NCBI GenBank assembly: GCA_030841765.1
Contig: JAUUSS010000057.1
Span: 1 to 14,951, forward strand
Length of the DNA stretch: 14,951 nucleotides
DNA from: Collinsella aerofaciens
GTDB taxonomy: Bacteria > Actinomycetota > Coriobacteriia > Coriobacteriales > Coriobacteriaceae
Reading direction: 5' to 3'
Shown here: positions 1 through 5,204 of the stretch, one piece after another
Position numbering within the stretch: position 1 is the stretch's first letter
Layout: every line of letters starts with the position of its first letter
Notes under the pieces: model-generated
Told to the model about the DNA's origin: nothing
Databases searched by the model: none
What the model saw: the letters and a program-made list of their open reading frames with translations, nothing else
Position numbers and translations under genes: made by a program

Positions 1-8
1 GGTTTCTG

Positions 9-48
9 ATGCGGCGCGCTGCGCGCCCCGCACAGGCTAAAGCCTCTA
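9..48. repeat. GC-rich imperfect palindrome at window edge
   Basis: The sequence holds a GC-rich imperfect inverted repeat at about 10-32, with arms of five plus five pairs and a two-base bulge. A second small repeat, AGGCT/AGCCT, lies at about 35-46. It sits beyond the rubredoxin terminator and may belong to the end or control region of a gene outside the window. No gene can be called here. Confidence 0.25.
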
Positions 49-53
49 ATCAA

Positions 54-87
54 AAGGGTCCCGGCCGAGAATTCGACCGGGACCCTT
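54..87 (-). terminator. Intrinsic terminator of the rubredoxin gene
   Basis: A perfect 11-bp stem (54-64 with 77-87) encloses a 12-nt loop. On the minus strand it runs directly into TTTTGATT. It starts about 40 bp after the rubredoxin stop codon, so it ends that transcript. Confidence 0.85.
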
Positions 88-126
88 GGACAGAGCTATG
101 TTCGGCTTTCGCCGTGTGCCTGCGAG

Positions 127-270
127 TTACTCCTCGACGAGCTCAAACTGATCGGGGCCGACGCCGCACACCGGACACACGTAATCCTCGGGCAGCTCGG
201 GCGTGTCGACCTCAACCTCGTAACCGCAAACGGTGCACACGAACTTATACGTCTTCTTCTCCTCAGCCAT
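127..270 (-). CDS. Short-loop rubredoxin
   Basis: This encodes a 47-residue rubredoxin, a small cytoplasmic electron carrier that binds one iron through four cysteines. The two cysteine pairs are visible as CTVCGY near residues 12-17 and CPVCGVG near residues 32-38. The ATG follows a clear AGGAG. Only 16 residues separate the second and third cysteines, whereas classical rubredoxins have about 29, so the central loop is shortened towards the type seen as C-terminal domains of rubrerythrins. It has its own promoter and terminator. It lies just downstream of a flavin-reductase-domain gene on the same strand, which is its likely redox partner. The cysteine pattern makes the family clear; the electron donor and acceptor are inferred. 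Confidence 0.9.
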   Translation of the reverse strand: MAEEKKTYKFVCTVCGYEVEVDTPELPEDYVCPVCGVGPDQFELVEE

Positions 271-313
271 GATGTTCTCCTCTCGAACGTGACTGCTGGT
301 GTACTTGCTTATT

Positions 314-341
314 AGTATATATTCTCAATAACATAATGCAA
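314..341 (-). promoter_or_regulatory. Promoter of the rubredoxin gene
   Basis: A minus-strand -35 TTGCAT (336-341) and -10 TATACT (314-319) are separated by 16 bp, inside an AT-rich gap in an otherwise GC-rich region. Transcription would start about 35 bp before the ATG. The promoter lets rubredoxin be expressed apart from the upstream flavin reductase gene. Confidence 0.65.
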
Positions 342-358
342 GTATTTTTAGAACATTT

Positions 359-862
359 CTAGCCTTGATACGACGAGGCTTTGGGCGGCGTCTTGCCCTT
401 TAGCACCTTGTGATAGTAGTCGTACGTCAGTGGCGTCTCGTCGCTCAGGCGCTCGGCATCCTCGACCTCGCCAATAAACAGCAGATGCGTGCCCACATCC
501 ACAGTGTCGATCAAATGGCAGCTAAACAGCGCCGCCGCGTGCTCGGGCACATAGGGCATGCCCAGAGTGGTCTCGTGGGTCTCATACTTGGCAAACTTGT
601 CGTAATCGCTGCTGGTGCGGAAGCCAAAATTGCCGATATAGAGCATGTCGGCGGTCTGGTCAATCACGGTCAGCGCAAAAGCCTTAGCCGATGCGATTAC
701 GCCGGACGTGACATTTTCCTTGTTCACGGCAATCGAGATGCGCGGCGGGGTGGATGTCACCTGCACCGCTGTGTTGATAACGCAGCCGGCACGCAGCCCG
801 TCCGCCGCGGCGCTCACCACGTACAGGCCACTCGGCATGGTAAAGAACGCAGTTTTGTCCAT
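359..862 (-). CDS. Flavin reductase (FMN-binding) domain protein, flavoredoxin-like
   Basis: This is a 167-residue cytoplasmic protein of the flavin-reductase-like, FMN-binding split-barrel family. The start region (TMPSGLYVVSA), the segment around residues 27-45 (INTAVQVTSTPPRISIAVNK) and the C-terminal YYHKVLKGKTPPKAS signature match the flavoprotein half of high-molecular-weight rubredoxins, which pass electrons from NAD(P)H or ferredoxin to partners such as flavodiiron proteins. The frame stays open upstream to 1024. The ATG at 862 is chosen because AGGGGAG stands 8 bases before it, and because the upstream part runs through a terminator and a palindrome. No clear own promoter is seen, and the smpB terminator lies only about 50 bp upstream. 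The family call is strong; the exact partner is inferred from the neighbouring rubredoxin. Confidence 0.88.
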   Translation of the reverse strand: MDKTAFFTMPSGLYVVSAAADGLRAGCVINTAVQVTSTPPRISIAVNKENVTSGVIASAKAFALTVIDQTADMLYIGNFGFRTSSDYDKFAKYETHETTLGMPYVPEHAAALFSCHLIDTVDVGTHLLFIGEVEDAERLSDETPLTYDYYHKVLKGKTPPKASSYQG

Positions 863-913
863 AACGATCACTCCCCTAGCTCGGGTTGGAACCTCATGGA
901 TGTATGTACCCAC

Positions 914-947
914 AAAAAAGGCGACGCCCATAACGGACGCCGCCTTT
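914..947 (-). terminator. Intrinsic terminator downstream of smpB
   Basis: A 13-bp stem (917-929 with 935-947) with two G-U pairs that form only in minus-strand RNA encloses a 5-nt loop. It is followed by TTTTTTG on the minus strand. It ends the TPR-smpB transcript about 120 bp after smpB. Confidence 0.85.
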
Positions 948-990
948 GAGACATATGTGTCAGAACAGTAAGAAAGATGAGACGCCCGCA

Positions 991-1055
991 GTTGCGGTGA
1001 AATAGGGACTGAATAGTCCCTCAATCAGGCAAAACAGTCCGTATTCCACCGCAAC
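991..1055. repeat. 65-bp long inverted repeat with alternative inner hairpin
   Basis: Arms 991-1011 and 1035-1055 are complementary at 19 of 21 positions around a 23-nt loop. The inner part of the left arm (1005-1010) can instead pair perfectly with 1015-1020 to form a small hairpin with a GAAT loop, so two structures compete. It lies between smpB and its terminator. No T-run follows, so it is not itself a terminator. It looks like a dispersed palindromic element or an mRNA 3' structure. Confidence 0.75.
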
Positions 1056-1068
1056 TTATGAAGGGTGG

Positions 1069-1539
1069 TCAGCGATTGCGCTCTTTGAGGGCGCGGTCGA
1101 TCTCGCGTTGGACATCACGCTTGGCCATGTCCTCGCGCTTGTCGTAGAGCTTCTTGCCGCGACCCAGACCCAGCAGCAGCTTTACGCGGCCGTCGGTATT
1201 AAAGTAGAGCTCCAACGGAACCAGCGCATAACCACGGTTGCGAAGTTTGCCGTCAAGAAAGTCGATCTCCTTGCGGTGCAGCAGCAGACGACGCCGACGG
1301 TCGGGATCGCGATTCCACACGCCACCATGGCTATAGGGGTGGATATGCAGGCCGACGAGCCAGCACTCCCCGCCGCGGATCAGCGCGAAGGTATCGGTGA
1401 TCTGGCAGGCGCGCTCGCGAATCGACTTGACCTCGGTGCCGCTCAGTTCAATGCCACACTCAAATGTCTCATCGATAAAGTACTCGTGATGCGCCGAGCG
1501 ATTCTTGGAAATGAGCTTGCGCTCGCGCTTACTGGGCAT
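1069..1539 (-). CDS. smpB: SsrA-binding protein SmpB
   Basis: This encodes a 156-residue SmpB, the small basic protein that binds tmRNA and places it in the A site of stalled ribosomes for trans-translation. Family landmarks are the N-terminal SKRERKLISKNRSAHHEYFI segment, the GIELSGTEVKSIR motif around residues 28-40, and the basic C-terminal KKLYDKREDMAKRD region with its helical tail. The ATG at 1539 has AAGGAGG six bases upstream, so longer in-frame readings are not needed. Its first 11 bases overlap the end of the upstream TPR gene, which points to translational coupling. No tmRNA gene (ssrA) was recognised in the window. The assignment is firm. Confidence 0.97.
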   Translation of the reverse strand: MPSKRERKLISKNRSAHHEYFIDETFECGIELSGTEVKSIRERACQITDTFALIRGGECWLVGLHIHPYSHGGVWNRDPDRRRRLLLHRKEIDFLDGKLRNRGYALVPLELYFNTDGRVKLLLGLGRGKKLYDKREDMAKRDVQREIDRALKERNR

Positions 1540-2446
1540 CGCCGGCCTCCTTGGCGCCATCGGCGTTTGAGCCCGCAGCCTCGCGCTTTGCCTTGCGCTC
1601 GGCATTGAGCTCGGCATCGCTCTCGCGCACCAGTTTAATAATCGCCGCGCAGGCCTCCTCGCCCACCAAGTCGCGAGCACGCACCGTCAGGCGCGTCGCC
1701 TCCTGCTTGTCGCCGTCGCTTGCGGCATCGGTCGCGCACATAATCAGGCAGATGGCAATCTCGGCCGAAGGCGAGGTCGGAACGCCTTGCAGGGCCAGTT
1801 CACCCATCACGTGCTCGTCGCTCTCATCGGCGGCATCCGGATAGGTGGTATGGATCTTGTTGAGCAGGCGCGTCGTATGCGCATCGTTGGGCGCCAGGCG
1901 CAGCGCCAGACGCGCGCAGCCCACGGCAGCCGAAACGTTCTCGGTCTCGGGCTCCAAGAAGTACTGACCTAGATTGGCGTAAGCACGGGCGGCGCACTTG
2001 CCATCACTTGCACGCTCCAGCACCGAGAACGAGAGCGATGCCCATTCCTGCTTGTCCTCGAGTGCGCGGAACAGCTCGGCCAAATCCAAGCGATAGTTGC
2101 AGTTCATGGGGTCCCAACGCACAGCCTGCATCAGGGCATTGCGAGCGCTCACATAATCCTGTTGGCGAATGTAGGCAAACGCCATATCAGAGTACAGGCG
2201 GTCAAACGGCACCTCGACCTGCACCAGCTCGCGCGGATCCTTCTCCACGCGGCGATAGGCCAGGCGCTCAAACTTGCTGTCGAAGCTAAAGTACTGGCGC
2301 TTCTCCTCCGTCTTGCACTCAGCGTCGATATACTCCTCGGCGAGCTCCACCAGACGCTCAAGCAGCGGCGTCGCCGTAGCCAGGTCGCCCTGCGCCAGAT
2401 AGTTCTCGGCATACGTGATGTCTTCCAAGCTGATAGGCAGGTCCAT
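1529..2446 (-). CDS. TPR-repeat protein of unknown function
   Basis: This is a 305-residue, mostly helical, acidic and alanine-rich soluble protein with no signal peptide or membrane segment. Several helix pairs resemble tetratricopeptide repeats. Examples are the starting segment (residues about 8-40), the stretch around AFAYIRQQDYVSARNALMQA followed by WDP (residues about 89-115), and ANLGQYFLE with LALRLAPND further on. The last 30 residues are a charged Lys/Glu/Ala tail. GAGGAG stands five bases before the ATG. It is the first gene of a two-gene unit with smpB and overlaps it by 11 bp. TPR folds usually mediate protein contacts. No specific role can be read from the sequence, and any link to ribosome rescue is only suggested by position. 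Confidence 0.85.
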   Translation of the reverse strand: MDLPISLEDITYAENYLAQGDLATATPLLERLVELAEEYIDAECKTEEKRQYFSFDSKFERLAYRRVEKDPRELVQVEVPFDRLYSDMAFAYIRQQDYVSARNALMQAVRWDPMNCNYRLDLAELFRALEDKQEWASLSFSVLERASDGKCAARAYANLGQYFLEPETENVSAAVGCARLALRLAPNDAHTTRLLNKIHTTYPDAADESDEHVMGELALQGVPTSPSAEIAICLIMCATDAASDGDKQEATRLTVRARDLVGEEACAAIIKLVRESDAELNAERKAKREAAGSNADGAKEAGDAQ

Positions 2447-2509
2447 GACAACTCCTCGGTCCGGGCGGCAGACTCAACGTGCGCCTTAAATATCGGTCAA
2501 TACACAAAA

Positions 2510-2533
2510 CCCGGGTCTCTTACGAGGCCCGGG
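2510..2533 (-). terminator. Terminator of the tRNA operon
   Basis: A 10-position stem with one mismatch encloses a 4-nt loop. It is followed on the minus strand by TTTTG and lies 10 bp after the tRNA-Glu 3' end. On the plus strand the stem also pairs well, but no gene runs into it from that side. Confidence 0.75.
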
Positions 2534-2543
2534 CGTTCAATTT

Positions 2544-2620
2544 TGGTAGCCCGTACCAGATTCGAACTGGTGATCTCCGCCTTGAGAGGGCGGCGTCCTA
2601 AACCGCTAGACGAACGGGCC
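2544..2620 (-). tRNA. tRNA-Glu (anticodon CUC)
   Basis: The full cloverleaf is visible on the minus strand. The 7-bp acceptor stem includes one G-U pair, the anticodon stem CCGCC/GGCGG carries loop CTCTCAA, the T-loop is GTTCGAATC, and the 3' CCA is encoded. The anticodon is CTC (glutamate, GAG codons). It lies 17 bp after tRNA-Gln in one transcript. Confidence 0.95.
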
Positions 2621-2637
2621 ATATGTAGCAAATGCAA

Positions 2638-2711
2638 TGGCTGGGATGGAGGGAGTCGAACCCCCATTGACGGAACCAGAATCCGCTGTCCTGCCATTAG
2701 ACGACATCCCA
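2638..2711 (-). tRNA. tRNA-Gln (anticodon CUG)
   Basis: The minus-strand cloverleaf has acceptor arms TGGGATG/CATCCCA, anticodon loop TTCTGGT giving anticodon CTG (glutamine, CAG codons), T-loop GTTCGACTC and an encoded CCA. It is the first gene of the tRNA pair. Confidence 0.95.
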
Positions 2712-2755
2712 ATGACTGCATCGCTGCGCTCGGCTGTGCCTTTGCGCAAGAAAGA

Positions 2756-2784
2756 AATATACGGGAAGTCCCGCCGTGACGCAA
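2756..2784 (-). promoter_or_regulatory. Promoter of the tRNA-Gln/tRNA-Glu operon
   Basis: A minus-strand -35 TTGCGT (2779-2784) and -10 TATATT (2756-2761) have an ideal 17-bp spacer. An AT-rich stretch (2785-2820) lies just upstream, like an UP element. It contains the inverted repeat TTTGACT/AGTCAAA (2793-2799 and 2812-2818). Transcription would begin about 40 bp before tRNA-Gln. Confidence 0.75.
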
Positions 2785-2890
2785 GCCCTAATTTTGACTT
2801 TTTTGAAATTCAGTCAAATACGGCCGACACGTGAAGGACCTGTGAAGCACCAGCGACACGTACGGCGCCAAAGCCCGTAAAACATCCCAC

Positions 2891-2907
2891 ATCTACCGCT
2901 GGTAGAT
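2891..2907. promoter_or_regulatory. Perfect 7-3-7 palindrome, candidate operator
   Basis: ATCTACC and GGTAGAT are exact inverted copies around GCT. The site lies about 70 bp before the only plus-strand gene and about 107 bp upstream of the tRNA -35. Its size and symmetry fit a dimeric repressor site. The binding protein is unknown, and no convincing plus-strand promoter could be placed next to it. Confidence 0.45.
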
Positions 2908-2976
2908 TACAACAATGCAGCACTCACGGCTGATGGCACAATCAAACCGTCATCATTACACGGATATCGAGGCGCC

Positions 2977-3387
2977 ATGGACGAAGAGCTTGATTACCTA
3001 TGGGAGACCCTGGGCCTCGAGATCACTGCTGACCTTTGGCCCGAACGGGACAAAATCCATCCCACCCTGCGCCCCGCCATCACGGTGATGCAGGCAAAAT
3101 ACCGCCGTGCATCCTTTTTGATCATGCGGATGTCATGGCACGCGGGACTCCCCGACCTTAAGCGAATCCAGGCAAGCCTCGTCGAGCTGTCCGGTATGCC
3201 GACTGTCATATCCGAGGCGCACCTGGAGCAGCGCCAACGCGAGCGACTGCAACAGCAGCGGATTCCCTTTATCTGCCCCGGTGTTCAGGCATATCTGCCC
3301 TTTATGGACGAGGAGTACTGGAGCGGCAAGCCCAACAAGCACGTAAAGGTCTACGGTCCGCACGAATGGGCACAGCTTGAGGATTAG
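2977..3387 (+). CDS. Conserved-looking protein of unknown function
   Basis: This is a 136-residue soluble protein and the only gene here on the plus strand. The ATG at 2977 has a weak GAGG upstream. It has no signal peptide or membrane segment. The C-terminal half has a predicted strand-helix-strand pattern with the distinctive block RIPFICPGVQAYLPFM (residues about 95-110). From memory, this block resembles a domain that precedes the winged helix in some MarR-type regulators (IPFIxPGxQxYLPF). No helix-turn-helix follows here, so it could be a stand-alone version of that domain or a shortened relative. It ends 17 bp before the tandem palindromes and converges with the ArsC-like gene. Coding seems likely from the length and the recognisable block. 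The function is unknown. Confidence 0.65.
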   Translation: MDEELDYLWETLGLEITADLWPERDKIHPTLRPAITVMQAKYRRASFLIMRMSWHAGLPDLKRIQASLVELSGMPTVISEAHLEQRQRERLQQQRIPFICPGVQAYLPFMDEEYWSGKPNKHVKVYGPHEWAQLED

Positions 3388-3404
3388 CGCATATGCCCGC
3401 CAAC

Positions 3405-3576
3405 CGGAAAGCTCATCCCGGAATTTACGTCCAGAACGGGACGCGCTTTCCCCTAGAGGCCCCAAACGGAAACCGTATCCCAGATTTCGCGCTCAAACTG
3501 GGATACGGTTTCCGCTAGCCCCTTCAACCGGAAACTGCGTCCCGGAATCCGAGCTCAAAACGGGACGCACTTTCCG
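3405..3576. repeat. Three palindromic units in tandem, 62-bp period
   Basis: Units start at 3405, 3467 and 3529, exactly 62 bp apart, and each is a 48-bp hairpin. Unit 2 has a perfect 17-bp stem (3467-3483 with 3498-3514) and a 14-nt loop. Unit 3 has a 16-position stem with one mismatch (3529-3544 with 3561-3576). Unit 1 has three mismatches (3405-3420 with 3437-3452). All share the core CGGAAA...TCCC...GGGA...TTTCC. The array fills the gap between two convergent genes and may stop transcription from both sides, though no T-runs follow. It resembles REP/BIME-type repeats. Confidence 0.85.
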
Positions 3577-3582
3577 CAGCCG

Positions 3583-3942
3583 CTACAGCAACGCCTCGGC
3601 CCAAGCCGATTCCCTAAAGCCGGGAATCGCAAAGTCGTCGCCCACCAGCAGCGGACGCTTGACCAGCATGCCGTCGGTCGCCAGCAGCTCGTAGCACTCC
3701 CGATCCGTCATGCCCGCATCCAGACGCGCCTTCAGGCCCAGCTCTCGATATTTCATGCCCGACGAATTAAAGAAACGCCGCACCGGAAGCCCCGAACGAG
3801 CAATCCAAGTCGCAAGCTCATCAGCCGTGGGATTGTCCAAAACGATATCGCGGTCGATATACTCAACCCCATGTTCGTCCAGCCATGCCTTGGCCTTCTT
3901 ACAGGTCGAGCACTTGGGGTATTCAACAAACAGTACGGTCAT
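3583..3942 (-). CDS. ArsC/Spx-family thioredoxin-fold protein
   Basis: This is a 119-residue cytoplasmic protein of the ArsC/Spx/YffB family. After the first strand (TVLFVEYP) comes the redox pair C11-S-T-C14. The middle block RRFFNSSGMKYRELGLK (residues 55-71) and the Arg-containing KRPLLVG near residues 95-101 are standard for the family. Members are arsenate reductases, the RNA polymerase-binding regulator Spx/MgsR, or glutathione/thiol oxidoreductases. The CxxC plus the NSSG..Y block fits the YffB-like or Spx-like branches, and nothing nearby suggests arsenic resistance. The ATG at 3942 has GGAGGA five bases before it, so the longer reading to 3981 is not used. Family is sure; substrate is not. 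Confidence 0.88.
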   Translation of the reverse strand: MTVLFVEYPKCSTCKKAKAWLDEHGVEYIDRDIVLDNPTADELATWIARSGLPVRRFFNSSGMKYRELGLKARLDAGMTDRECYELLATDGMLVKRPLLVGDDFAIPGFRESAWAEALL

Positions 3943-4034
3943 GGGAATCCTCCGAATATAGATTGGCCAACGCAGGCACACGCCACACGAGGCGCCTTCG
4001 TATGATGGGCCAATTGTAGCCCGCGGGTCACACG

Positions 4035-5087
4035 TTAAACGAACCGTACCCCGAATCCGCGCTTGATAAACGGCAGCAGTTCCATTGCTTCGGGCGTGAT
4101 ATGGCCCGCAACGTTCATGCGCTCGTCACCGGGAAGATCGACCCGCGCAATCTCAAGCTCGCCTTCGTAGCGCCCATATCCGCTATTGCTCACAGCGATC
4201 GACCCGGCCTTTCGCGGCAGGCCGGCTCCGGCATCCGTCGGCACGGAATCCGGCTTAAGCGTCATACGTGACTCCTGAGACCTAAAGATGAGGACGCTCG
4301 AGTCGGGCCGGTCGTGATGAATCTGTCCGCGCACATAGGCATAACCGGGCTCAAGCTCGCATTGCAGGTCCACGTATCCGGCGGAAACTTGAGCAAACTG
4401 CGCCCAGCCCGCATCGGAAAGATCGGGGTCGCCGACCAACACAATGTCGCAATCGGCGCCATGTGCAAGCTCAAGCATATTGAGGGCAACCTTTGACGCG
4501 CGACCGCGCTGCGCCTCGACCGTCGGCAGTCCCTCGAATACCGGCCCGCGAACGTTAGCATCACCCGGCACAAAAGCCATGATTTCGAATCCAAGCGCCG
4601 CAAGACGAAGATTCACCCGAGCAATGTCCTCCAGAGCTAAACCGGTATAAGGCTTGGGGTAAAAATTGTGGCAGGCGGCAAAACGAGTCACATCGGCACC
4701 GGCCTCACGCCACGATGCGATTTCATCAGAACTCACCGTCGATGCATTGACCACAATGTGAAATACACCGGACAGCTCCGCGACCCGCTGGGCGCTAAAG
4801 CCATAGTCCAAACGAAGGTATTCCAACCCCAGATCGCGCAGGTCCTCGATGCGCTCAAGCCCGAGCAAATCGCACGTGCGAGGCCCCACATCGGCAATGA
4901 GCGCAATGCCGCGGGCGGAAAGCAGCGACAGCACATGACGGACCTTATCGGCATACGCCGCTCCCCCATCCTCGGGAATATGCAGCGAGGTGAACGCATA
5001 GCGCGCACCCGCCGCGGCACCATGTTCAATCGTCCGCTCAATATCCTGCAGAGGGCTGGAAAGATAAATCGAAATACCCGTTTTCAC
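4035..5087 (-). CDS. mupG: 6-phospho-N-acetylmuramidase, MupG family
   Basis: This is a 350-residue cytoplasmic protein of the MupG (former DUF871) family. In Staphylococcus aureus, MupG cleaves MurNAc-6-phosphate-GlcNAc, imported by the PTS, into MurNAc-6P and GlcNAc. The N-terminal TIM-barrel part starts with KTGISIYLS and includes SLHIPED (residues 34-40), RLDYGFS (92-98) and the characteristic ACHNFYPKPYTGL (138-150). The C-terminal small domain ends in KRGFGVRFV. The start is GTG at 5087, nine bases after AAAGGAG. The T-run of a strong terminator runs into this ribosome site, so expression must depend on readthrough or an unseen promoter. It is the last gene of the murR-murQ-murP-mupG cluster, which supports the specific function. 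Confidence 0.92.
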   Translation of the reverse strand: MKTGISIYLSSPLQDIERTIEHGAAAGARYAFTSLHIPEDGGAAYADKVRHVLSLLSARGIALIADVGPRTCDLLGLERIEDLRDLGLEYLRLDYGFSAQRVAELSGVFHIVVNASTVSSDEIASWREAGADVTRFAACHNFYPKPYTGLALEDIARVNLRLAALGFEIMAFVPGDANVRGPVFEGLPTVEAQRGRASKVALNMLELAHGADCDIVLVGDPDLSDAGWAQFAQVSAGYVDLQCELEPGYAYVRGQIHHDRPDSSVLIFRSQESRMTLKPDSVPTDAGAGLPRKAGSIAVSNSGYGRYEGELEIARVDLPGDERMNVAGHITPEAMELLPFIKRGFGVRFV

Positions 5088-5103
5088 GCTTCAACGCTCC
5101 TTT

Positions 5104-5137
5104 AAAAAAGGCCGGCGGAGCAGCTAGCCCCGCCGGC
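5104..5137 (-). terminator. Intrinsic terminator between murP and mupG
   Basis: An 11-bp GC-rich stem (5111-5121 with 5127-5137) has one G-U pair only in minus-strand RNA and a 5-nt loop. TTTTTT follows, and the mupG ribosome site comes immediately after. It should end most transcripts after murP and so lower mupG relative to the upstream genes. Confidence 0.85.
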
Positions 5138-5204
5138 ACAACCATAACATCAAGAAATCTGCCGCGCGCCGCGAACCCCGAGCAACACGGCTCGCGATAT
5201 CAAA

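Noticed and set aside
863..1024. Longer N-terminus for the flavin reductase
   Set aside because: The added part would translate a terminator and part of a palindrome, and the ATG at 862 has its own ribosome site.
863..1068. tmRNA gene ssrA next to smpB
   Set aside because: No tRNA-like ends or tag reading frame were found; the stretch is explained by the palindrome and terminator.
1540..1680. Longer N-terminus for SmpB
   Set aside because: SmpB family proteins start near the SKRERK segment, and AAGGAGG stands correctly before the ATG at 1539.
3405..3576. CRISPR array
   Set aside because: Only three units, each itself a long palindrome, with no distinct spacers and no cas genes.
3583..3942. 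Arsenic resistance gene
   Set aside because: The ArsC fold is shared with Spx and YffB, and no arsenite pump, ArsR or other arsenic gene is near.
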